Assembly: GCF_047495875.1 (NCBI RefSeq)
Contig: NC_092466.1
Coordinates: forward strand, 19,340,561 to 19,404,560
Length of the DNA stretch: 64,000 bases
Reading direction: 5' to 3'
DNA from: Pithys albifrons albifrons
Taxonomy: Eukaryota; Chordata; Aves; Passeriformes; Thamnophilidae
Part shown: positions 51,701 to 63,700 of the stretch, piece by piece
How positions within the stretch are numbered: the stretch's first letter is position 1
How the letters are laid out: every line of letters starts with the position of its first letter
Program-made: the position numbers and the translations under genes
The notes under the pieces: generated by a model
What the model saw: the letters and a program-made list of their open reading frames with translations, nothing else
The model's database searches: none
What the model was told of the DNA's origin: nothing

Positions 51701-54700
51701 GAGAGGACAAATCCAGCTGTGGAAGCAGTAATTATTTAAGAAAAGCATAGATCATTTCTCTCATTAATCATGTGAGGATTTCTATCTTGTCTGTACTCAC
51801 AAGAAACCTACTGAGATGATGACACAGAACTGAATCACGCTTTGATTCCTTTTGGAAGAGTTCTTTCCTTTCCTTTACTCAGGCTTGTCACACCTAGGAG
51901 ATCTTATCTGACATCGCAAATGAGAGACATCTGGCATGACACTCTGAAATCCTAAAAGCCACAGTTCCAAAATTGCAGGCAAGGATGGGATGTGTCTGGG
52001 AGGAAACTTTTTTCTTTTTAAAGTAGAAAAAACCCAGTGAATATCCTGGGCTACATATCTAAAGTATATGCTAACCTGTCTCTACTTAGTTTGTGAAACA
52101 TGTGCAATGCTATCTTTCATCGCTGAACAGGCAGCATGTTAATAAAATGAAAATCTACCTTATGTTTGGCCAAACATTATGCAGTCTGATGGAAAATAGC
52201 TTAGTAGTAGTCATAGGCATGAACATGAGCAATGTCCTCTAAATAAAATTTACTGACTCCAAGACTGTCTCTTGGATCGCTTTAGAGTTTTAAGCAAATT
52301 TTCATACTCATATGACATTTGAATGTTTTTGTTGTTGTTGTTTTTTGCCATATCTAGAAATGCCGGTAATATACAGCCACAAATCTATTTTCCTCAGCTT
52401 TTAACTTTCATTCTAGACAGTATTAAGATATTGTTGAGATGCAAAATCATCTGTTTTACTGTCTACTGCTGTTTTTTCTATACTGACAGGTTTAGCATTG
52501 CTCAGCCCATCACTGCTTGGGTCTGACAAAGGTCACTGAGAAGTTGCAAAATTGGCAGGAAGTAGATATTAACTCTGAGAGAATCAAAGTACATTAATTT
52601 TATTGAGTACCATTAATGGTTCTGTAAAAGCAGTGCTTTCTCATTGTCAGTTCAGTGAAAGCAAGGGAATTGCACATGACCTGAACTGATTCTAAAATTT
52701 TTTCCAGATTACTCTGGGATACCTGAGCCTTAAATATCCATCATGGTACTAAAACAAGCAAAAAGAGAGGAGTTACTGTCTCTTCTCCAGAATTGCTCCT
52801 AAACAATTTACTATTTGACTCAGTATTAAATTCAGAGCAAGAAGCCCCTTCAGATTTTTTTGTGAAAGTCTGAAGCAAAAAAACTCCAGTCACAGAGATG
52901 TTGTTTCATCTCTGATAGCTGTCAAACACTTGCACTAAAAAAAAAAAAAAAGTATAGTACTCTGTTTGGGATAGAATAATCTATCCAAAGAGTAATTCCT
53001 TTGGTTATTTTCCTTCTACCAAGTAGCTCCCCTTCAATAAAAATGGAAGTCCACTTTTTGCATCAGATATTACCTGACTCCTCTGTTCCAAGTAGTATCT
53101 CACTGCACAAGGGTTCATGCAGTGGTATATATTATGATTAAAGTCCAGCCTTTTCTGTCTCTACCTGGCAGCATCAATGAGCTTCCCAAGCTCTGAACTA
53201 TTCATTTTCACACCTACTTTTAAAAACAAACAGCCAGGAAAATTCTGTTTTATCTCTTTCCTTTTTGTGGATTATTTGACGAAAAACTCTTCAGGACACT
53301 TTTGAACTCCTAGCTGGAGCCTGAGTCAGGACTTTGCATAACAGTAGTCCCATTTCATGTGAGGTAATCCTATTCACCACAACAATATTAAACAAGCACT
53401 ACCACTAATCATTTCTTGTTGAATAAAAAAAAAAAGGAGCAAGCAAGAAAGAAAAGATGAACATACTTAAATACATAACTGAAATTGCAGGAACTTGTGC
53501 TCTAGTCCTTCATATTTTTAAGAACACTGCCATCTACTGAGTGTCTGAGAGGTTTTCCTACAGAACTCAGGTCCTAGAGCCAACTCTGCTTTCTTGATGA
53601 CACTCTCATGCAATTAACTGTTTTACTTGTTTTCCAGAAATTAATTACTGTAATTTCACTAGTTGATGGCTTGGTTTCACTAAACAGAGTTGGGATGTGC
53701 CAGCAGTAAGTTACTCTCCCACCTCCCATAGTTCCATTCAAGTATTATAGATCAAATAGCAGACACAATATAGGCAATACACTTAGTCAGAGTGGGTGTG
53801 TATATGGAAGGTTTGATAAAGCAAAACAGGTTCTAAGCTGCATTGGGAGTTTATGGACCAGTAGGTCTGAAGGGCCTGACTGTTCTGGTTGCTAGGTCTA
53901 TTAGCAATACTTTAAACAATTTTCAAGGGATTTCTACACTGTGCCTTTACCATAAGTATTCCTGGACCCAAATCCATGTACTGCATGAGACAGGTGTATG
54001 AACAATTAGCCAAACTGATAGCCAAGAGCCTTTGTTGTTCTTAACCTCTGAATTCAGTGAAACTTGTGCTATTCCTCCTGAGAGTATTCTAGGTAAATTC
54101 TAGTACTGACACATTTACAAAGAGTAAGCAATTCCTGGAAATAGATACACAAAAGCAGAAGATATTGTTCAGATGGTCCTTTGATATGTTCAGACTAACC
54201 TGAGCATGTCCATCTTTGTACAGTTTTGGCAGCAACCTGACCATGACACAGACAGCGCCTGGATTTACAATGGTGCAGTCTCTCATTTCCAACCTGCAGT
54301 AAAAAGACACATCATCATAATTATCATTAACAGCAGCAGAGGGTCCAACAAAGTTCCAGCAGAGTATAGCATTAAATCCTAGCAGTAACGTGGCTCAGCA
54401 TTTGAAACTAAGCAAACAATATAGATGAACTGCAACAGCTGGAAGCCTCCTCAGAGTAACAAAGACAAGACATCACATGCTCATGAGTTCACGTCTCAGG
54501 GACCTGCATATTCCTGCACATGTGCAGCTGCCTCTTCAAACAAATTTGACTTTGAAAGTGGATATTTGCAGTACAAAAAAGAGACAACTACAGGAATAGC
54601 TGGTGCATCAGTCCAGAAAGTGTTACGCTTTCTATTTTCCAGCAGTTTGTAACTTGGGTTATACAGTAACTTCAGTACTTCAAAACATTACAGAAATAAG

Positions 54701-57700
54701 CAGAGATGAGACAGTCTTGATGAAATCAGTATGTCATCCTCCCCTTCCAACACCAGAATCTGCTAAACTAGTAAAACAAAGCTGTGCTTCCCCACCAGTA
54801 TTCAGTTTTGCCATTTATCAACTTTGTATGTTCAGGCACAGAAAGGAATAGGTATCAGAGACACCACAGAGATGATCCCCTTATGCCATGATGCAGGCTA
54901 GGGGTCAGATATGTCTCAAGGATGAATTCACAGCACAGCAGTAGCTCTAGTGTAGGCACTGCAGGCTCAACCTGGTCAGAGTACCATTAGCATTTCTTGG
55001 TGCACCTCTGAATTTGAATTGTGATGTACACAGTCAGAAACATCTTTCCCAAGCAGAACTCACAAGAAAAGCAAAGACAACATCTAACAGTCATTAAACT
55101 AACAAAATAAAGTAAAATATGTTTTATGCACTGTACAAAACAAGGGTAGAAGTACAAGAGTGAGCAACAAAAATTAAAAAAAAAAAGGGTTTTGCAAGGG
55201 ACCTAAAGGAGAAGACTGTAATTAAACATGTTTGTTGCCCACCGTTAGGCTCAGAGCAACGAGTAAGGTGTAGCACACTGCCACACAGCGACAAAGAATT
55301 CTTACTGCACCCTCAAGAAAGATTTTTCAAACTGGTCATTTGCAATATTTTATGTGCAAAGAATCAAAATCAGATCTGGTTTAAAGAGTTATTGCAGCAG
55401 TGGCTTCAGTGTGGATACATGCACCTGTACTTGACATGAATGTGGGTGAGTTTTTAAATGTCAAACAAGAAAAAAGTATTCATTGAAAATATGCTCGCCT
55501 CCCATCTCTCCCCAAATCCCTAACTGTTTTTAAAAGGAAAAATCCAGACTCACTAAAATCAATGGGATTGAAATTGGGGTTAAAAATCTGCCTGTCTGGA
55601 AACAACCTTGGGGTGCTGGTCAACATCCAGCTGAGCATGGGCTAGCAGCGTGTCCAAGTGGCCAAGAGGGCCAATGGCATCCTGGCCTGTATCAAAACCA
55701 GCCAAGGCCAGCAGGGCTGGGGCCGTGATGGTTCCCCTGCACTCGGTACTGGTGAGGACATACATCGAGTGCTGTACCAGTTCTGGGCCCCACACTACAA
55801 GAAAGACATTGAGGTACTGAAGTGTACCCAGAGAAGGGCAACAAACCTGGTCAAAAATCTCTAAAAATATTATAAAACCTGATCTCCAGCCTTCTCTGTG
55901 GTTTTTATGGCCTTAGTACAAAGGCTGTCTTCCTTACAAACTCACTCCTGCAAATATCTCACCTCTCACACTCCTGCCCCAGGGCTCTCTGGTCAGCCCC
56001 ATGATTCCACTCCATCTACCTCACCAGTGCCATGGTGTGAATTACAAAACTGCTCTGCACCGGGTGCCACTTAAAAATAAGGTAAATAAGGGGGTTTGGG
56101 GACAAAATCAGATGTCTCAAAGAGCTTGAAGAGCCATTGGCACAATGAGTCTGTCGTAACAGCAGTTGCAGCAGCAGCAATTCTGCCACGGTGAGCACAA
56201 AGGGCTACGCTCACAAGGAGAGGTCAGCCTCAGTTAACACAGCTTGCAGCAAGCTATGTCTGGTCATCAGGAGCAAAAGGAAAACTAGAAACCCCATCTC
56301 TCACAGAAGGTGTTTCAAACATTACTGCAGGAGCAGGAACACTGAGGGCTGTTTTTCAGATGAAAATGATGGGGTCAATTCTCCCATGGTCCAGCAGCTC
56401 GCAGCATCATTGACCACAGGACAGTGTAAGAGGCTAGAATATTATCCAACATTAAAATGCTAACTTTGGGATGTTAAATATAGATTGTAGGATGGAGCAT
56501 CACAGGCCATCTACACTGACTGCACTCAAGTTCTTCCTTTTAAGCTGCATAGCTGCAGGGTGAAGCCTTCTTCAGAGGGAAGTGTGAGTTTGGAGTACAG
56601 CTGAGAGGAAGCTCAATCAGGGGAACTACAGGCTTGCAGAAACTATGGGAACTGGATTTCTTATTTTTATTTTAATAGAATTTACTGCTTGAAAGTGATG
56701 CAAGCTGTGTGGCCTGAAGATTGACAGCTTTCCAGTACATGTTCCTCTTCTGTATTTACATACACTTCTCATGGACAATCTCCAGCCACCTACAGCTAAC
56801 CTGGCTTCCTCTTATGCCTTCACATCCCAGAACCAAAGCCAAAGGGTCCCCAAACAGACACTGAGATCTGAGTGGATCCTAATTTACAGGATTAATTTCT
56901 CCACTATTACTGCACAGCCTCTCAGCTCAGTAGCCAAAACAATACAAGGATGTAAGAAGCCCTGCTTTACCTTTCAGATCTAGTGACCTGAGAAAGACAA
57001 TTAGAAGACAGAGCCATACCTTCCCAGCATTGCCACTGAACCACTCTTTTCCCCTTATCCTCCCTTATATACACAATTAAGTAACAGACTATGTACTTCT
57101 CCCACCTACCACCATCTATATACTCTCTGCACACTGACCCATGTTCTCCCAAACTGGGCTACAAAGATCTGCTTTGGAAAGAGATTCCTTCTTCCAGAGC
57201 CATTGACTCCTCTCCCCAGCATTGAGTATCTAACCAGAAGCTTCCAGTGTAATTCAGAGTGGTGACAGAGAGCAAACATCTTCATGACTACTTTAAAATC
57301 TGCTGCACAAGGAACAAAGACATGTATTGCACATTTTTCTAGTTGCTTCAAACAAGATAAGATACATATATATATATGTATGTATATATATAAAACCAGA
57401 AATGCTTACTCAGCCTGACTCAGTACTCAGGGAACAAAAATGCTGCTGACTTCAGTGACTGCTGTTACAACTGGCAGACCTAATGTCTTGGTCTTTAAAC
57501 CTGCAAGATGACAGTGGAATAATCTACAATAAGAGATAAAGGAACCTCACACGTATCAACTTAGCCTTTTTGAGCTCAACTCAAACCAGAAGCATTTTTG
57601 ATAAAAGGACTGAGATATTTGGGATAAAGCTACAGAAAAATGAAGGAACAGAAGATCTCACAAGTTATGAAATGCAGGTTATTCAGAACAGATTCACAGC

Positions 57701-60700
57701 TGACAGCCATGCTCATTTCTGGTATAGTCTTTCCTTCCTACACAGGATATATATTTTGATATAAACCTTCATTCAATGATGCAGGTAGCATTACTATTTC
57801 TTTTCCAATTTTCTCTATTTTAGCATGAGTCAATGAGTGAGAGTGTGCCTGCACACATATGTTTGGACACAGATGGCACTGGGGAGCACTTAAAATAACT
57901 TTTATTTTTAACATACTGGGTGACTAGAAGCAGCTTTCCACACAATTGAAAAAGTCAAAACTAATTGGGGCAGATTAAGCAGACACTAAGCACAAGCTGC
58001 AAGTCCCAGAAATTCTGTTCTTAGAGTTCATTGCTGCAGGTGTCACATTGCAGGTGTCAGAACCTTCAGCACAAACTCTGCAAGTCTTGGGTTTCTGTGT
58101 CCCACAGTTCCACTAAACGCTTATGCGCTAATTTTTATCATCATTTACCTTTCCAAAAATGTTGATTCCTGCTGCCTGGAAGCCTGGAAGTTGGGACTGT
58201 GACACTGATTTGTCTGTTCTTGGCAGGTTATATCACATCTTACCTCAGTTCACTACCACATAAAATGCCCATACCAGTCTTACTACTGTATTTTCTTCAG
58301 TAAATAAAAACTTACTTTTCTTCAGGGTTTCCCCATAGCCTATAGGCTGTGGCAGGTAATTTTTTGGCTGGTCTTTCAAAAGCAACAGGATGCTTTTCTT
58401 GACCTTGGGGTCCCTCTTGATCATCTGTTGATGCTTCTCCTGTCTCTGGCTTTCTCTCCTTGAAGTAGCTCTCCTGATGGAGGGTTCCTTTGGCCATGTG
58501 ATCAAGAAAATTCAGAATCCATAAGCAGTTCTTTAGCCACATTGGGAAAGGTTCTGAAGAAGAGAAAGCTGCATCCAAGAATTCTGTAAATGTCCTTTTC
58601 TTCTCAAGGCTCAGAGGAATTTGCCGTTCCCCTTGTGTCCAGAAACATCCAAGTGATCCAAGATCCTCTGCCATCTTTTCAAAGAGACCACTCCTCTGGA
58701 AGAAGTTACTGTTGACAGGGTCTAGGTGCAGGGCTGCTGTTATCCCCTGAAGTGTGTAGAAAACAAGCTCCAATATACAATTCTGTCCAAATGCTGCCCA
58801 CAGCCCAGATGGAGGGTCCTGCAATGCACCTTCCATGTCTGAGAGGAGGGACAGGAGCCCATTGAATCCACTGCAGGTTCTGAAAGCTGAGTGGCTCTTG
58901 GGACTTTCCAGTATCCTCAAGAGTGACTACAAATTTGAGAAGAAAGAAGGCAAAAGAAGCACTTAAATCAAGGGAATTTAGAATATTTTAAAATTCCAAG
59001 TTTGTTACCAAAATTCCTTCACTGAAATTTCACTCTTTGAAATAAAAATGTTGGTCAAAATAAAGGCGATTACTATACAACTTTTCTCCCCCTCCCTTCC
59101 CCCATATATCCAATGAGTCATACAACCAAGATTTGAATGTAGTCTCAGGAGCAATCTGTGAAGTCAGCCTGACAGGTAGGGAATAGTGCTCACATGAATA
59201 AGCCAAGAAATCCAATTTCCTGCATTAGATATCTGAGTCAGTTAGCCCAGAGGTAGTTTCATATCTTCGGCTATTCTTTTATCAGTCTTCTCAGACTCTC
59301 TCAAGAAACCTGCCTTTGCCTTAAATAAATGAAAGTAGAGAGTCAATTGTAAATAACCTCATATAGAAACTGAGAGGGAAGCCCAGCTCTCCTTAGGCAA
59401 GGCTTTCTGCAGGTCTGAATATGTGTGAAAAGCCACACTTGACTTTTTCTTATATGACTTAGGAGGCCCTTTCCAAAAATGCAGTGACACAGGGTGATGC
59501 CAAGAATACTGCAAGCAGCAGGCTCTCCTCATTAAGAAAAGCAATAATAATACTTTTTCTCAGCTGAGGTATTTTTAAAGTTTGCAGAACAGTTTGGAGG
59601 AAAAAAAAGGACATAGAAAGTCATATCTCAAGACAATGAAGTAACTATATTTTATCTAACTTCAACAGGCTTAAAGCAGGTTATAAGTCAGTGTCACTTG
59701 ACAATATTACACATGCATAAAACTCAAATTATATCACTTGTAAATTTCAATTGCTATGGGCTTGCCATTTTAAAACAAATCTAGAAAAGTTATTAAGAGC
59801 AGTGGAAGTAAAATTAGTGAGAAAAAAGGAACTTGCAAGGAAACAGTCTACTGTATTTGAATGTGATCTCTCAAGTTTTTGGAATGTTGCACAATTCATT
59901 TTGTAAATATGATGTTCCTACGGGCATCAGGGAGTTTTCAAATTTGAGGCCACACTATTTCACTTTGGAAAGTGTTAATTGTACATATAGAGTTTCCCAA
60001 GAGATATCCAATGAAAGAGCTTTATTTCACATCCTCCTGAAGAAGAATAGTTTCTAACAAAAATGTGTCTTCCTATAACAGGATCCAGGACTGTAAGGAA
60101 GGGTTGCCAGAACTGAAGAGGGAGGGGGAACTCTATAACTGTCATTCAATTTTGTATGGTAATGTATCAAACCAGGCAGAGACTTCTGAACAGGGAGTAA
60201 ATTTAATAACTTCGAGTTGAAGTTATCAGAATGGCTTTAACACATTTCAGAGAAGGTCAACAGTAAACACATTTCCTCCAGCTCTAACTCAGTTAGAATT
60301 TAATCGCCTATGAGTTAGTATTCCTCTGTCATGAATCTATAAAACTGATGTCTGCTGGAAACTCCCTAACTCAGTTACTGTTAACAGAATTTATTTCACA
60401 TGTTCCATTATTTGTTATTCTTCAAAACTGTCCACGTGCCATGCTGGAATATGGCAGTGTTAATTGCATTTGGGCTCAGACTTTAACAGCTAAATATACA
60501 TTAGCAAATCAATCTGAATTTGTGTGTAACACAATCACAGTCCCAATAGATAAAGATAATAAATTCATTTGCTTACATTATGCTTTAATACAGTTATCAT
60601 TTGTCAAAATTAGACACTGGTGCTGCATTTATTTTCATATTAGTTTGGACACCATACTCAACTTTTCCACAGATATTGTTAAAGTTTACTGTTTCAAATC

Positions 60701-63700
60701 AAAGCTATAAACTTTTTCCTATTTTTGTTGGTTTTTTGTTTAAGTAATATGGTTCTTTTATCATAGAAGCAGTTGTTTTATTATGCTGAAAGGTGAATTC
60801 CATTCACATTTGGTAGAGAAGGTGGAGTGAAACTTTAAAATCAGTGCTAACAACACTGATGTTTTTCAATTGTGTGAAGGTGTTGACCATCCATGCATTC
60901 CTAAAAATCCAAGTTCCCAATTTACCATAATCAAGAGCCGGCCCATGGCTCTTTTTTATTCTGCACTTACCATCTTGATAAAAAGGCAGTGCTGGGGTCA
61001 GTTTAAGAACAATTTACCACAAAGCCAAGGAAGTTTTGAAGAAAACAATGCAGAAGTGAGAGCCACATTAATTACCTTTAGCAGATCTTGTTTCAGAGAC
61101 AGTTCCCCTTGAGTGGAAGAACAGAGGGCCCCAATAATAATGCTCATATATTCTTCATAATTGATCACTGATAGCTGCTCCAAGATGCTGAGAGTAGCAC
61201 TCCTGTAGCACTCATCATCCAAAAATATCTTGATATATGGCACCATTCCATAGTCCTTCAGAACAACTAGGGACAAACAGGGTATCATTTGTTACTTAAA
61301 CTATCCTTTGCTTGTAGTTTTCACAGGCATATTTTCAGTGTTGTTGTAAAGTGCCACATTTCTACACATACAGCAGGACAGGTAAAAAGAGCAGTTCATT
61401 AAACTAAAGATGACACTACTGGATGGCACAAGAACAACTAGAGATAAAACAGCTGGATGACCATGGTTTCCAATCATCAGAGATGGCATCTTCCCAATAC
61501 AATAATGAAAAGAAAAAGACACCTTACTAGTTATTACCTTGAATGTCTCTTTAATTTAGGAAGGGAACTTTTGGATGGTATTTGGCAATATATTTACACT
61601 GTGTAAGATGCTGCAAACCTGATGATTCTGGGATTCCAGAGTGAATTAAGTGAGTGGACTCCAGTATTCAGTCAAGTTCACTTCTGTATTACTATCTTCC
61701 ATAAGATTTCCTATACACAGACCTCTTAGGTATGCCAATACTAATGAAGAAGTGTTACTCAGCATGCATCTGATCCAATCAAAAGCTGGATGAACAAACA
61801 ATGCACAGGAGTCATGTACACACAAGCTAAGTTTGTGTATTCTGTTTAAACACTTCAGGAGGATCCACATGGATGAAGGAAAAAAGCTGACTACTGGGAT
61901 AAGACTTTTTATGCAGGATGAGAAGAACGTCTTTGTTGTATTTCTTTCTAGTGTAACACTGTTATCCCCACACTTCTAGCTTTTGTCCTCTGCTTTTGAT
62001 TGAAGCACAAAAGTAAGAACATTTGCTGGTGCTTCTTAAAAGCATGGCAATTTACCACTAAATATCTCAAAGGTAATGCAGCCATAGGTATTTTCTTACC
62101 TGTGTTCCTTACAGACCTCACTGTAAGAGCAGCCACCATCTTTAGCATTACAGCATTTAATTCCTTCTCCGTGCCTTCTTCCAGACCAGGCAGATGAGTT
62201 CCAGCTGTCAGTATATTAAAAGTCATAATACAATATATAAGACACGGATAAACATAGCTAAAATACATTAAACCAAAATGGAAAGCCAGTTCTCCAGCAA
62301 ATTTTAGCTTTCTCTTAAATATTACTTACAGGCTACTTGAAACCTGAAACAAGCAACAAAATACAAAGAGTGTCTAGTCTGGGACTGTGAAACACAGGTG
62401 GGATTCTGTGCTCTGCAGCCCACATCTCCTGCATAACTGAAGCAAGTACCATTAAAAGTGTTTTCTCTTCCCAGCTGATGTATATTTAGTGTTTTAGTGA
62501 TAGCTGATAGGAACACACACAAATTAAAGAATATTACAGATTATGAGCTGTGAAGTGGTAAAATATGATAGCAACACAGAGTAATTAAATTCCTAAACTA
62601 CAAGTCAAGATCAGATATATCCTGCATGTTCAAAGATAAACAGGATTAGACAGCACAGGACAGGATCTAAAAGTTGAAATTTGCAGGCTAAATTTTTGGA
62701 AACGAAGAGAGGGAAGTAGTGACTGTCTTTTCACCTGTCATCCTTCACTGTTTGCTTACATTTACAAATTACATAGCCATTCCATCATGATCATTTGGTA
62801 AAATTTACATCACCAATTTATCTAAAACAGTGATAGAATCCAAAGACAAAAGAAGGCCCCTGTGCACCAGCTCATAACCAGAAGGAAAGTTTTCAAGTAC
62901 CTTGAAAACAATCCATATGTAAACACTGTTGTACAAAACCCTAGTTCTCTGATACCAAGAATACAAATCTAAGTGTTCTTGCAGGTAATGGATGTCTGGA
63001 CTGCAGAACTTCTGGTGACATTCATGTCCCTTCTGTTGCTTGGAAGAAATGTGTATAAATAATTCAATTATACTTGCTGCATCATAAGTTATGCCTATTA
63101 CTTATGTCTTTCCTCCTTTACTAAATTACTATTGCACTGAAATTTAAAGACATTTCCCAATTCATATAATACAGAAAATGCTCTCTGCATTTTTCTTTCT
63201 TTAAACTAGCAGCTATAAACTTTTAAATACGTGAGTCTGTCTCCTAAGTAAGCTGTTCCCCACAGTTACCATACTAGGACTACTACCTTCCTCTTTTTAT
63301 ACTAGCAGATAACTCTTATCACATCACAATGGGTGGTAGTAATTTTGTGTAAAATCTGGCCAAAATTCAATAACCACTTTCCATCAGCAGTACTCAGGAT
63401 TAAAATGTTATTTGTAGAGGAACTATACATTGTGAAAAACTCTTTCTTGCTCCAATCTTAAGCTGGCATCCTAGAGAACCCTCAGTTAAGACCTGTTTAA
63501 AAATATGGGCTGAAGGTTACCATTCAGAATAATTCATCATACACTAGTGAAGAATAACCCAGAACTGTTTAGGCTAGTGGACAGAACAATAAACAGCAAA
63601 TATTTCTGAGAGAACCCAGCATAATGTGTCATTAATTTAGTCCAGTTGGCTTGCAGACAATATCTAGCTACTCAGTATATAAAATACATAAATTTACAGT

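Noticed and set aside
58312..58920. 202-codon open frame as a separate gene
   Set aside because: It is the body of the 611-bp WDFY4 exon; splice borders and phase on both sides fit, and the protein matches the family.
60348..60710. 120-codon plus-strand open frame
   Set aside because: No known family; AT-rich intron sequence and no gene structure around it.
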